From positions 1 through 59,146 of the forward strand of contig NZ_KV786273.1 of the NCBI RefSeq assembly GCF_001806875.1: 59,146 bases of DNA. Direction: 5' to 3'. The notes under the pieces are model-generated. The model saw only the letters and a program-made list of their open reading frames with translations. It was not told where the DNA came from and did no database searches. Origin of the DNA: Corynebacterium sp. HMSC29G08 (GTDB lineage: Bacteria > Actinomycetota > Actinomycetes > Mycobacteriales > Mycobacteriaceae). Shown one piece after another: positions 17,442 through 25,015 of this stretch. The stretch's first letter is position 1; each line of letters begins with the position of its first letter. A program made the position numbers and the translations under genes.

Positions 17442-18671
17442 TTAGCGCCGCACGTCCCACAGCGGGGCGTTTCGTGGCGCAAGCTTGGACACGGCGCGCC
17501 ACGCCCTGGCAATCATGTCGCGGTCTTCTTCGCTGACCAAATTGCCCATCAAGCGCGCCGCTGCCGGCATAAGGAAACGCCCGCCCACACCACGCATGGC
17601 CAAGGGGCCTGCGGCTGGTAAGAACTGGGGATAGGTGAGCAGGCGCGCAGCCGTGCGTGCCAGGGCGAAAGCGTCGCCGTAAGCCTGGCGAAGCGCGAAC
17701 GGCCATGCCAACGTCAGATCCATCGTGCCACCGGCGTTCGAGGCATCCGTGATCATGTCGATCACCATCACGGCAGTCTCCATGCCGTAGTCAATGCCCT
17801 CGCCGTTTAAAGGGTTGACGCAGGCCGCAGCGTCACCAATCAGCGCCCAGTTCGGGCCAGCAACGTTGGACACCGCGCCACCCATCGGCAAAAGTGCAGA
17901 GGTGACGTCCTCCACAGGACCCAGCTGCCAGTTGTCCACCTGCTGCTCGGCGTAGGTGCGCAGCAGCTTTTTGGTGTTTACCTTCGCCGGTCGGGCGTTG
18001 GTGGACAGGGCGCCGCAGCCGAGGTTCACATAGCCGTTACCAAGCGGGAAGATCCAGCCGTAGCCCGGCTGTAGCGCAGACTCATCGCGCAGCTCAACAT
18101 GGGAATGCATCCACGGGTCATCGCTGCGTGGGGATGCACAATATGATCTCGCCGCAATCCCATACACCTCACCCTTATGCCACTTTCTCCCCAGCTGCTT
18201 GCCAAAGGGGGAGCGCACACCGTCCGCAACAATCACCCACTTGGCGCTCACATCACCCTTTTGGGTGTGCACGGTGTGGATCGCGCCAGCACGAAACGTC
18301 ACGGACTCCGCAGCACACGACTGCCACACTGTGGCACCTCGTGCCTCAGCCTCAGCAACCAACGCCGCATCAAACGCTACGCGCGGGCTGGCGGAACCAA
18401 CCGCCGGATACTGGCCATCAGGCCACGGGGCGGTTACGTCCCCGCCGTAGCCGTGCAGCTTCAACCCCTTGTTGCGATACGCAGGCAACACATGCTCTAA
18501 ACCAAGCGCCTGCAGCGTTGCCATTGCCCGGGGAGTGAGGCCATCGCCGCAGGTTTTGTCGCGGGAGGGTGGCGCAGCGTCGATAAGCAAACAGCCCAAG
18601 CCGCGCTCCTGGGCGGCAATTGCCGCCGTTGCCCCAGCTGGACCTGCACCCACAACTACGACATCGAACAT
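17442..18671 (-). CDS. menJ: Menaquinone reductase MenJ (geranylgeranyl-reductase family)
   Basis: 409-residue flavoprotein. The N-terminal Rossmann motif VVVVGAGPAGATAA binds FAD. Further family blocks are DKTCGDGLTPRAM (~residue 42), VIVADGVRSPFGKQLG (~145) and WALIGDAAACVNPLNGEGIDYGME (shown in part: GDAAACVNPLNGEGID, ~280). The position opposite menG and next to a polyprenyl synthase matches M. tuberculosis Rv0561c (MenJ), which saturates the beta-isoprene unit of menaquinone-9. ATG 18671 is preferred; an in-frame GTG lies one codon earlier. Copy 5 of the dispersed motif lies inside. Confidence 0.87.
   Translation of the reverse strand: MFDVVVVGAGPAGATAAIAAQERGLGCLLIDAAPPSRDKTCGDGLTPRAMATLQALGLEHVLPAYRNKGLKLHGYGGDVTAPWPDGQYPAVGSASPRVAFDAALVAEAEARGATVWQSCAAESVTFRAGAIHTVHTQKGDVSAKWVIVADGVRSPFGKQLGRKWHKGEVYGIAARSYCASPRSDDPWMHSHVELRDESALQPGYGWIFPLGNGYVNLGCGALSTNARPAKVNTKKLLRTYAEQQVDNWQLGPVEDVTSALLPMGGAVSNVAGPNWALIGDAAACVNPLNGEGIDYGMETAVMVIDMITDASNAGGTMDLTLAWPFALRQAYGDAFALARTAARLLTYPQFLPAAGPLAMRGVGGRFLMPAAARLMGNLVSEEDRDMIARAWRAVSKLAPRNAPLWDVRR
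18576..18594 (+). repeat. Copy 5 of dispersed GTCGRTAAGCAA motif
   Basis: The plus strand reads AGCGTCGATAAGCAAACAG, inside menJ, where the minus strand encodes CLLIDA. Confidence 0.75.
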
Positions 18672-18777
18672 CACGTGCTCATTGTGCCAGCCCGGCCCTG
18701 CTGCAATCCCACAGGCATTGTGTGGACTACGGTTGTCACTGTCATATGCCCGTTTTCAACCTGCAAGGACATCATCG

Positions 18778-19794
18778 ATGACCAACGGCATCCAGCCGTC
18801 ACCACGCGGCGCGTTTCCCGTAGATCTTGGTAACGACGCACTCAATGCACGCGTGACCAACGGCATGGCAAAGGTGGAAGCGCTACTGGCGGAGCGCCTA
18901 TCCAACGGAGAGCCGTTTATCACCGAAAAAGTCAACCACCTTGCCTTTGCCGGTGGCAAGCGTTTCCGTCCTCTGATGGCGCTGCTGTGCTCTGAATTTG
19001 GGCCAAACCCGGACGCGGAGAACGTGACCAAGGGTGCCGTACTGACCGAAATGGTGCACCTGGCCACCCTCTATCACGACGATGTGATGGATGAAGCCGA
19101 GCGCCGCCGCGGCGTGGCTTCCGCCAACGCCCGCTGGGACAACTCCGTGGCCATCCTCGCCGGCGACGTGCTGCTTGCGCACACCTCGCGCCTTATGGCG
19201 GAGATTGACACTGAGACCGTTTCCCACTTTGCCGACACCTTCCAGACACTGGTCACCGGCCAAATGCGCGAAACCATCGGCGCCGGTGACCAAGACCCGG
19301 TAGAGCACTACCTGAAGGTTATCGAGGAGAAAACCGGCGTCCTCATCGCCTCTGCTGCCTATCTCGGCGCACTGTTTGCCGACGCCCCGCGTCAGACCGT
19401 TGAAAGCTGCCAGCGCCTCGGCGCTGCGGTGGGCATTATCTTCCAGATTGTGGACGACATTATTGACATCTTCTCCGACCCGGAGCAATCCGGAAAAACC
19501 CCAGGCACCGACCTGCGCGAGGGTGTATTCACCCTGCCAGTCCTCTACGCCATGGAGGAAGACTCAGAGGCCGGTCAACAGCTGCGCACCATGCTCACAG
19601 GGCCTCTGCCTGACGACGCACACGTGAACTTCGCCCTCAACCTCGTCTCCCAAACTCGCGGCCGTGAACGCGCGCTGGAGAAAGTCTACGAGTACCTCGC
19701 TGTGGTTGAAAAGGAGCTTTCCCTGCTTCCGGACGTCCCCGCCAAGCACGCCCTTGCCAACTTGGCAACCTTGACCGTGGACCGTGTTGGATAG
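18778..19794 (+). CDS. grcC1: trans-Polyprenyl diphosphate synthase (menaquinone side chain)
   Basis: 338 residues from ATG 18778; the frame is open upstream but overlaps menJ. Long-chain (E)-prenyl diphosphate synthase with GGKRFRPLMALL (~residue 60), first Asp-rich motif DDVMDEAERRRG (~101) and second Asp-rich motif IVDDIIDIFSD (~228). Long-chain product is expected because small residues precede the first DDxxD (ATLYHDDVMD). By position it corresponds to grcC1 (Rv0562), and it probably makes the C40-C45 side chain for menaquinone. Chain length cannot be read from the sequence. Confidence 0.88.
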   Translation: MTNGIQPSPRGAFPVDLGNDALNARVTNGMAKVEALLAERLSNGEPFITEKVNHLAFAGGKRFRPLMALLCSEFGPNPDAENVTKGAVLTEMVHLATLYHDDVMDEAERRRGVASANARWDNSVAILAGDVLLAHTSRLMAEIDTETVSHFADTFQTLVTGQMRETIGAGDQDPVEHYLKVIEEKTGVLIASAAYLGALFADAPRQTVESCQRLGAAVGIIFQIVDDIIDIFSDPEQSGKTPGTDLREGVFTLPVLYAMEEDSEAGQQLRTMLTGPLPDDAHVNFALNLVSQTRGRERALEKVYEYLAVVEKELSLLPDVPAKHALANLATLTVDRVG

Positions 19795-19883
19795 CGGTTT
19801 ACCTGGTTTTGTATGGGTTTACCTGGCGATTTGCTAACTAGCGCGTCCAGTGATGTAGAGTAATCCACGCGCTTAAAGCGCAT

Positions 19884-19966
19884 GCCAGGTTGTCCGAGCG
19901 GCCAAAGGAAGCGGACTGTAAATCCGCCGGCGTTAGCCTTCAGAAGTTCGAATCTTCTACCTGGCA
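19884..19966 (+). tRNA. tRNA-Tyr (GTA)
   Basis: 83-base class II tRNA with a long variable arm. Acceptor GCCAGGT pairs with ACCTGGC, the anticodon GTA is at 19918-19920, and the T-arm is AGAAGTTCGAATCTTCT. No encoded CCA. Confidence 0.95.
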
Positions 19967-19976
19967 CAGAATGCGC

Positions 19977-20016
19977 AAAACCCGCCCACGCAGATCAATG
20001 CGGAGGGCGGGTTTTT
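19977..20016 (+). terminator. Rho-independent terminator after tRNA-Tyr
   Basis: AAAACCCGCCC pairs with GGGCGGGTTTTT around a 17-base loop and ends in five T. It separates tRNA-Tyr from the tRNA-Thr promoter region. Confidence 0.85.
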
Positions 20017-20219
20017 GCGTTCCGGCTTGTTGCCCGGCTTGTTGCCCGGGGGCCTGGCTTAAGGGGCCTGCTATAGCGCGCAAACAGCAACGTTATAACC
20101 CTTATAAAAACATCCATTAACCAGCCGATTTGTGTTTAACTCACGTATCGGGTTAATCTTTTCCAGGCTTCAACGGAGCGGGTCACACCGAAAGGTGAGG
20201 TCCACAACATAGAGGCTGT

Positions 20220-20292
20220 GCCCCCTTAGCTCAGTCGGCAGAGCGTTTCCATGGTAAGGAAAAGGTCATCAGTTCGATTCTGATAGGGGGCT
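20220..20292 (+). tRNA. tRNA-Thr (GGT)
   Basis: 73 bases. Acceptor GCCCCCT pairs with AGGGGGC, anticodon GGT sits in the loop TCCATGGTAAGGA, and the T-arm is TCAGTTCGATTCTGA. No encoded CCA. Confidence 0.94.
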
Positions 20293-20342
20293 CTGCTGTT
20301 TGTTACGGTATCTACCTAGCGGTAACTATCTAGCAAACGCAT

Positions 20343-20414
20343 GGCGGTGTAGCTCAGTGGTAGAGCAAGCGACTCATAATCGCTGTGTCGCGAGTTCAAT
20401 TCTCGCCATCGCTA
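20343..20414 (+). tRNA. tRNA-Met (CAT), elongator type
   Basis: 72 bases with anticodon CAT in GCGACTCATAATCGC and a standard D-arm (AGCTCAGTGGTAGAGC). The acceptor pairs with two G-U pairs; the C1-A72 mismatch of initiators is absent, so it is read as elongator. Confidence 0.92.
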
Positions 20415-20475
20415 CGTAACTCGGTTACGCGGCTGATCCCAGTCGCGTGGTAGGGTCTAGGTGCATTTGCACTCT

Positions 20476-20551
20476 AGGGGCGTGGCGCAATTGGTAGCGC
20501 AACGGTCTCCAAAACCGTAGGTTGCAGGTTCGAGTCCTGTCGCCCCTGCCA
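20476..20551 (+). tRNA. tRNA-Trp (CCA)
   Basis: 76 bases including an encoded CCA end. Acceptor AGGGGCG pairs with CGCCCCT, anticodon CCA in CGGTCTCCAAAACCG, T-arm GCAGGTTCGAGTCCTGT. It stands 25 bases before secE, the usual order in this group. Confidence 0.95.
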
Positions 20552-20576
20552 GAACTTTCAAGTTGGAGGAGTTCTC

Positions 20577-20903
20577 TTGACTAACCCAAATGGTCAGACC
20601 CCCGCACAGCCGACCGGTAAGCGTCAGCTGCACGGGGCTACCCCCATTTCCTCCGAATCCTACGAGGATAAGCGCGCCTCCAAGCGCGCAGTAGCCACCG
20701 CTGATGATGAGCCTGTAGCTGGCGGTGTTGCAGCATTCCCAGGCGAGGTTGTCCAGGAGATGAAGAAGGTCATCTGGCCTACCAGCCGCCAGATGGTTAA
20801 CTACACCCTCGTGGTGTTTGGGTTCCTCATCATCCTGACCGCGTTTATGTCCGGCACTGACTGGCTTGGCACGCGTCTGGTTGAGTGGGTGCTCATCCGT
20901 TAG
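20577..20903 (+). CDS. secE: Preprotein translocase subunit SecE
   Basis: 108 residues from TTG 20577, chosen because GGAGGA stands 6 bases ahead and no better start fits. A hydrophilic N-terminal ~60 residues is followed by the SecE signature FPGEVVQEMKKVIWPTSRQM and a single transmembrane helix (YTLVVFGFLIILTAFM). SecE clamps the SecY channel in the inner membrane. Gene order tRNA-Trp, secE, nusG, rplK, rplA is the conserved one. Confidence 0.95.
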   Translation: MTNPNGQTPAQPTGKRQLHGATPISSESYEDKRASKRAVATADDEPVAGGVAAFPGEVVQEMKKVIWPTSRQMVNYTLVVFGFLIILTAFMSGTDWLGTRLVEWVLIR

Positions 20904-20910
20904 CTATAAT
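20881..20910 (+). promoter_or_regulatory. nusG: Promoter at the end of secE, for nusG
   Basis: A perfect -10 hexamer TATAAT at 20905-20910 stands 18 bases after TTGAGT (20881-20886), overlapping the last codons of secE. Transcription would start near 20917, just ahead of the hairpin at 20926-20961. Confidence 0.5.
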
Positions 20911-20925
20911 GCACTTCGAACGTTT

Positions 20926-20961
20926 TCCCGCCACCTTGGCAGCAAGCCAGGGGAGGCGGGA
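20926..20961 (+). terminator. Hairpin in the secE-nusG gap
   Basis: TCCCGCC pairs with GGCGGGA around a 22-base loop that can form an inner CTTGGC/GCCAGG stem; ACTTTTTC follows. It could be a partial terminator of secE or an attenuator in the nusG leader. Confidence 0.55.
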
Positions 20962-21027
20962 TACTTTTTCGCTAGCGGCCTCTGTCTAGCTGCCTCTATC
21001 AACGTGGGTAGGCTGGCGGGAAACGTT

Positions 21028-21048
21028 GGCGTCGGTAAGCAAAAAGCT
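21028..21048 (+). repeat. Copy 6 of dispersed motif (GTCGGTAAGCAA variant)
   Basis: Reads GCGTCGGTAAGCAAAAAGCT in the nusG leader, 20 bases before the nusG ATG. It differs by one base from copy 2, and the upstream flank (AACG-TGG) is similar as well. Confidence 0.8.
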
Positions 21049-21067
21049 CTAGAAGGTGGAAAAGCGA

Positions 21068-21844
21068 ATGGATACTGAAAACCAGAATGTGAACGAAGCT
21101 GAACTCGAAGTAGAGGAAAGCCAGGAGATGATCGACGAGGGCGCCCCGGTTGAGCCGGAGACCGACCCGCTGGAGCAGGAAGCCGCCAAGGAGGCGGACG
21201 CGGACTCTGAGTACCGTGCCCGCCTGCGCGAATACACCCGCGAGCTGAAGAAGCAACCGGGTGACTGGTACATCATCCAGTCCTACTCTGGCTACGAAAA
21301 CAAGGTGAAGACCAACCTTGACATGCGTATTCAGACGCTTGAGGTGGAGGATTCCATCTATGAGGTAGTGGTGCCGATCGAGCAGGTCATGGAAAACAAG
21401 GACGGCAAGAAGAAGCTGGTCAAGCGCAAGCTGCTGCCGGGCTACGTGCTTGTCCGCATGGACATGAATGACGCTGCATGGTCTGTGGTGCGCGAGACGC
21501 CGGGCGTGACCAGCTTCGTGGGCAACGAGGGCAACGCAACCCCGGTGAAGCACCGCGATGTGGCGAAGTTCCTCATGCCGAAGGTCGCCCCAGTTGAGGG
21601 TAAGTCCAACGCAAACGAGGACGGCGAGACCGTCATCGCAATGCCGGAGGATCAGGCCAAGCAGGTGGTGCACGACTACCAGGTTGGTGAGGCTGTGACC
21701 ATCCTGTCCGGCGCGCTGGCTAGCGTTTCCGCCACGATTAACGCGATTGATCCGGAGACCGGCAAGATCCAGGCCTTGGTGTCCATCTTTGGCCGTGAGA
21801 CCCCGGTGGAGCTCACCGCAGACCAGATCGAACGCATTATGTAG
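21068..21844 (+). CDS. nusG: Transcription termination/antitermination factor NusG
   Basis: 258 residues from ATG 21068 (a GTG four codons earlier is also possible). An acidic, probably disordered N-terminal extension of ~65 residues (EAELEVEESQEMIDEGAP) precedes the NGN domain, which starts at GDWYIIQSYSGYENKVKTNL; such extensions are usual in actinobacteria. The C-terminal KOW domain is seen in YQVGEAVTILSGALASVSATI. NusG binds RNA polymerase and couples it to Rho or the ribosome. The gene is bracketed by copies 6 and 7 of the dispersed motif in inverted orientation. Confidence 0.95.
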   Translation: MDTENQNVNEAELEVEESQEMIDEGAPVEPETDPLEQEAAKEADADSEYRARLREYTRELKKQPGDWYIIQSYSGYENKVKTNLDMRIQTLEVEDSIYEVVVPIEQVMENKDGKKKLVKRKLLPGYVLVRMDMNDAAWSVVRETPGVTSFVGNEGNATPVKHRDVAKFLMPKVAPVEGKSNANEDGETVIAMPEDQAKQVVHDYQVGEAVTILSGALASVSATINAIDPETGKIQALVSIFGRETPVELTADQIERIM

Positions 21845-21846
21845 GG

Positions 21847-21866
21847 CTGTTTTGCTTATCGACGCT
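21847..21866 (-). repeat. Copy 7 of dispersed GTCGRTAAGCAA motif
   Basis: The minus strand reads AGCGTCGATAAGCAAAACAG, three bases after the nusG stop codon and 16 bases before the terminator. Confidence 0.8.
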
Positions 21867-21882
21867 TCAACCGCGTAACCTT

Positions 21883-21915
21883 AAACGCCGTCCGTCTTTT
21901 TCGGACGGCGTTTTT
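21883..21915 (+). terminator. Rho-independent terminator after nusG
   Basis: AAACGCCGTCCG and CGGACGGCGTTTTT form a 12-base stem with a TCTTTTT loop, followed by a T run. Confidence 0.92.
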
Positions 21916-22014
21916 CATTCGTTCATCCCCGGTTGCTGGGATACACCCGGAATCCGGAAGGGCGCACGCTAAACATCGTGGCTGCGTCCTGTACCAAGGA
22001 ATAGAGGTAATTCG

Positions 22015-22443
22015 ATGGCTAAGAAGAAGGTCACTGGCCTGATTAAGCTTCAGATCGAAGCTGGTATGGCTAACCCGGCTCCGCCGGTTGGTCCGGCACT
22101 TGGTGCCCACGGTGTGAACATTGTTGAGTTCACCAAGGCATACAACGCTGCAACCGAGTCCATGCGCGGCAACGTTGTCCCGGTTGAGATCACGGTTTAT
22201 GAAGACCGTTCCTTCGACTTCATCCTGAAGTCCCCGCCGGCTGCGAAGCTGCTGCTGAAGGCCGCTGGCCTGCAGAAGGGCTCCGGCGTCCCGCACACCC
22301 AGAAGGTTGGCAAGGTCACCTGGGAGCAGTGCAAGGAGATCGCTGAGACCAAGAAGGCTGACCTGAACGCTCGTGACATCGAGGCAGGTGCGGCGATCAT
22401 CGCTGGTACCGCTCGCTCCATGGGCATCGAGGTTGAGAAGTAA
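22015..22443 (+). CDS. rplK: 50S ribosomal protein L11
   Basis: 142 residues. Signature: [20 protein letters not shown] at the N-terminus, then [17 protein letters not shown] and the C-terminal rRNA-binding half ([11 protein letters not shown] at the end). L11 forms the GTPase-associated centre with L10/L12, bound to 23S rRNA. Start ATG follows GGAATAGAGGT. It stands 76 bases before rplA as one transcription unit. Confidence 0.98.
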   Translation: MAKKKVTGLIKLQIEAGMANPAPPVGPALGAHGVNIVEFTKAYNAATESMRGNVVPVEITVYEDRSFDFILKSPPAAKLLLKAAGLQKGSGVPHTQKVGKVTWEQCKEIAETKKADLNARDIEAGAAIIAGTARSMGIEVEK

Positions 22444-22519
22444 ATAACAACGCACATGTGCGTAAGTGGCAGGGCCGCAAGCCAGGCCCGCAGACCACGA
22501 CTCCTGAAAGGAACCCAAT

Positions 22520-23227
22520 ATGGCTAAGAAGTCCAAGAATTACAACGAGCAGTTTGCAAAGGTTGACCGCGACAAGCTGTACTCCCCGCTGGAGGCTGTG
22601 AAGCTGGCGAAGGAGACCTCCTCCGCTAAGTACGACGCCACCATCGACGTGGCAATGCGCCTGTCCGTTGACCCGCGCAAGGCTGACCAGCTGGTGCGCG
22701 GCACCGTCAACCTGCCGCACGGCACTGGTAAGACCGTCCGCGTTGCTGTTTTCGCTGAGGGCGAGAAGGCTACCGCTGCTAAGGAAGCTGGCGCTGACAT
22801 CGTTGGCACCGACGAGCTGATCGAGCAGATCAACGCTGGCCAGCTCGACTTCGACGTGGCTATTGCTACCCCGGACCAGATGGCCAAGGTTGGCCGTGTG
22901 GCTCGTGTGCTTGGCCCGCGTGGTCTGATGCCGAACCCGAAGACCGGCACCGTTACCCCGGACGTTGCAAAGGCTGTTGAGGAGTCCAAGGGCGGCAAGA
23001 TCGCTTTCCGCGTGGACAAGGCAGCTAACCTGCACGCTCTGATTGGTAAGGCGTCCTTCACCCCGGAGCAGCTCGCTGAGAACTACGGCGCTCTGCTGGA
23101 TGAGGTTCTGCGTCTGAAGCCGGCGTCCGCCAAGGGTGTCTACCTGAAGAAGATCACCGTTTCTGCAACCCAGGGCCCGGGCGTTCCGGTTGACCCGTCT
23201 GTTCAGAAGAACTACGCAGAAGCATAA
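22520..23227 (+). CDS. rplA: 50S ribosomal protein L1
   Basis: 235 residues, with the L1 core [40 protein letters not shown] (signature) and [15 protein letters not shown] end ([12 protein letters not shown]). L1 makes the mobile stalk at the E site and in many bacteria represses its own operon. AAAGGAACCC precedes the ATG. In most bacteria rplJ follows; here about 21 kb of other genes lie in between. Confidence 0.98.
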   Translation: MAKKSKNYNEQFAKVDRDKLYSPLEAVKLAKETSSAKYDATIDVAMRLSVDPRKADQLVRGTVNLPHGTGKTVRVAVFAEGEKATAAKEAGADIVGTDELIEQINAGQLDFDVAIATPDQMAKVGRVARVLGPRGLMPNPKTGTVTPDVAKAVEESKGGKIAFRVDKAANLHALIGKASFTPEQLAENYGALLDEVLRLKPASAKGVYLKKITVSATQGPGVPVDPSVQKNYAEA

Positions 23228-23253
23228 ACTTCTAGCGCTTAGCGCTTTCTAGA

Positions 23254-23296
23254 GCGCCCCGGCGCCAGGCTTTCAAGGTCTGGGCCGGGGCGTTTT
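23254..23296 (+). terminator. rplA: Rho-independent terminator after rplA
   Basis: GCGCCCCGGC pairs with GCCGGGGCG around a 22-base loop, followed by TTTTGGTGTTTT. Confidence 0.85.
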
Positions 23297-23315
23297 GGTG
23301 TTTTGGGGTGGAAAT

Positions 23316-23394
23316 CCTGACAAATTCGACGAGCACCCCTTGAAGATCTGGCCACGACCTGGGAAACGCAAACTGCGTCGTCGACTTTGTCAGG
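23316..23394. repeat. Imperfect long inverted repeat at the accessory boundary
   Basis: Arms CCTGACAAATTCGACGA (23316-23332) and TCGTCGACTTTGTCAGG (23378-23394) match at 16 of 17 positions over a 45-base centre. It is directly after the rplA terminator and before the first accessory gene. It has no T run and no coding content, so it looks like an intergenic repeat element or a binding region rather than a terminator. Confidence 0.6.
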
Positions 23395-23461
23395 GGGTGC
23401 GATCAGGTGCGACTCAACTGGCGCTTTTGCAATGACGCTTGATGAAAGTAGTATTCGTTAA

Positions 23462-25015
23462 GTGTTGAAAACAGTTCCCAATAAGGTGAAGGCGCTCTGG
23501 ATACTCGTTGTCCTCACTGCCGCGCTGGCCATGGTGGCCATGGTGGCGTTCCCGGCAGGGGTGGCAAAAGCCGATACGCAACGCTTCGATCGCGGACACG
23601 TCGACGCATTCAACGTCACCGCCAGCGACGGTAACTTGACGCTTGACTTGCAGGAAGACGTGACGGGCAGTCATGTACGCCGTCAACCAGAAAGCGTTGA
23701 ACTGATTGTTGAGGAGGCGGCGTATACCGAGGAGACGGCCAACGTCGCAGAGGTTGGTACGGCCGGGTACCTCCTGCCGCAGACGCAGCGTTCTGATCTG
23801 CTCTGGCCGGGCTGGGACACCCAAGGCGTACGCGAAGGGGGCTTCGGCCGCGTGGACCTAGAGTTTCTGGAGATTAACGGACCGGGCGAGGTGTACGTGT
23901 TCCAAACCGGTAGCTTCGGCGCATATCAGTCGGTCCTGGATGGTGGACAGGCGAAGCTGGGCAGTGGTGCTCGCATTGTGCAGGAGGAGCCGTCCCACGT
24001 GCACGCGAACTGGCTGTTTACCCAGCCCGGTGTCTACACCATGCGCGTGGTTGCCAAGGCGGATGGCGCGGAGTCGAACCAGGCGGTGTACACGTGGCGG
24101 GTTGGTGGCGGTGAGGCGACCACCACGGCCGATAACAACACCAGCGAGTCGGCGCCGAAGCAGGAGGCGCCGAAACAGGAAGCGCCGAAGCAACAGCCAC
24201 AGTCGCAGGCCCAAAAGCCGCAGCAACAACAGCAGGCGCCGAAGTGCACGGCCACGCTGCGCCCAATGATTAAAGACGACCGCAACGTGACGGCCACCTG
24301 GACCCGTCCGGAGGACTTGGTGTTTGGTCTCGGTCAGGCGGCAGAAGTGGATTTGCCGCAGGCGGTCGGCCCGGTGCCGGCTGGCAAAGCGTGGATGATT
24401 GGTGCGACGCAGCAGGATGGCGTTCCGTGGCTTGGTGCGAACACGCAGCATGAGAGCCTGATCGCGCATACGACGGGCGATGTCACGTGGGAGGTTACAG
24501 GCTTTGACGGGCCTGGTTCCATGGTCGTGTTCACCCAGGGTGGCTTGGGCCAGGTGGTGGGCGAGCAGTGGTTTTCTGCGGGCAACGGCAAGCTCGAAGG
24601 CCGCCACACTATTCCGGCGAATTCACACGTGCACCCCAACTGGGTGTTTTCGGCATCCGGGTCGTATCGGGTGAAGATTCGCCAGACTGCCACCACAAAG
24701 GCCGGTGAAAGCGTCAGCGGCGAGGCGGTGTTGACGTTTAACGTTGGTACCCCGGGTAACGCCGATAGCGGCCATTTTGATTTCGGTTCGATGTTTGATC
24801 CGGAGGACAGCTGTGCCGCAGCAGCAGGTCAGTCCAATAACAGCGGCAACAACACAGAGGCTCGCCCCGACGCTCTCGCGGAGACCGGCACCACGGTGAT
24901 GACTGTGCCGTTTGCCATCCTTGGCCTGGGAGTCCTGGTCTTTGGCGGCGGCATGATGTGCTTGGATTCGGTGTTGCGTCGTAGGTTGCTGGGCGCGTTC
25001 GGGGCGGGCCAGTGA
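23462..25015 (+). CDS. Surface protein with two choice-of-anchor M repeats and LAETG sorting signal
   Basis: 517 residues from GTG 23462. Signal peptide at residues ~8-36 (hydrophobic, then AKA). Two TIGR03769-like modules follow: the first has GHVDAFNV and SHVHANWLFTQPGVY, the second VPWLGANTQHES and SHVHPNWVFSASGSY. Between them is a low-complexity linker of PKQEA repeats. The C-terminus has LAETG, a hydrophobic helix and RRRLLGAFG, which fits a sortase-anchored protein. First gene of the five-gene operon; its stop overlaps the next start by 4 bases. Probably displays the repeat modules outside the cell for metal capture; the ligand is unknown. Confidence 0.85.
   Translation: MLKTVPNKVKALWILVVLTAALAMVAMVAFPAGVAKADTQRFDRGHVDAFNVTASDGNLTLDLQEDVTGSHVRRQPESVELIVEEAAYTEETANVAEVGTAGYLLPQTQRSDLLWPGWDTQGVREGGFGRVDLEFLEINGPGEVYVFQTGSFGAYQSVLDGGQAKLGSGARIVQEEPSHVHANWLFTQPGVYTMRVVAKADGAESNQAVYTWRVGGGEATTTADNNTSESAPKQEAPKQEAPKQQPQSQAQKPQQQQQAPKCTATLRPMIKDDRNVTATWTRPEDLVFGLGQAAEVDLPQAVGPVPAGKAWMIGATQQDGVPWLGANTQHESLIAHTTGDVTWEVTGFDGPGSMVVFTQGGLGQVVGEQWFSAGNGKLEGRHTIPANSHVHPNWVFSASGSYRVKIRQTATTKAGESVSGEAVLTFNVGTPGNADSGHFDFGSMFDPEDSCAAAAGQSNNSGNNTEARPDALAETGTTVMTVPFAILGLGVLVFGGGMMCLDSVLRRRLLGAFGAGQ
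24148..24195 (+). repeat. Tandem 15-bp repeat (PKQEA linker)
   Basis: Three copies of a 15-base unit encoding APKQE, degenerating into Gln-rich codons. It forms the flexible linker between the two surface modules. Confidence 0.7.

Noticed and set aside
19884..20551. Attachment site or integrated element at the tRNA cluster
   Set aside because: No integrase and no repeated tRNA 3' end were found nearby; secE and nusG follow in the conserved order.
23425..23461. Zur-like operator before the anchored-repeat operon (TGCAATGACGCTTGATGAAAG)
   Set aside because: Only loose symmetry and too few matches to a Zur consensus that I recall imprecisely.
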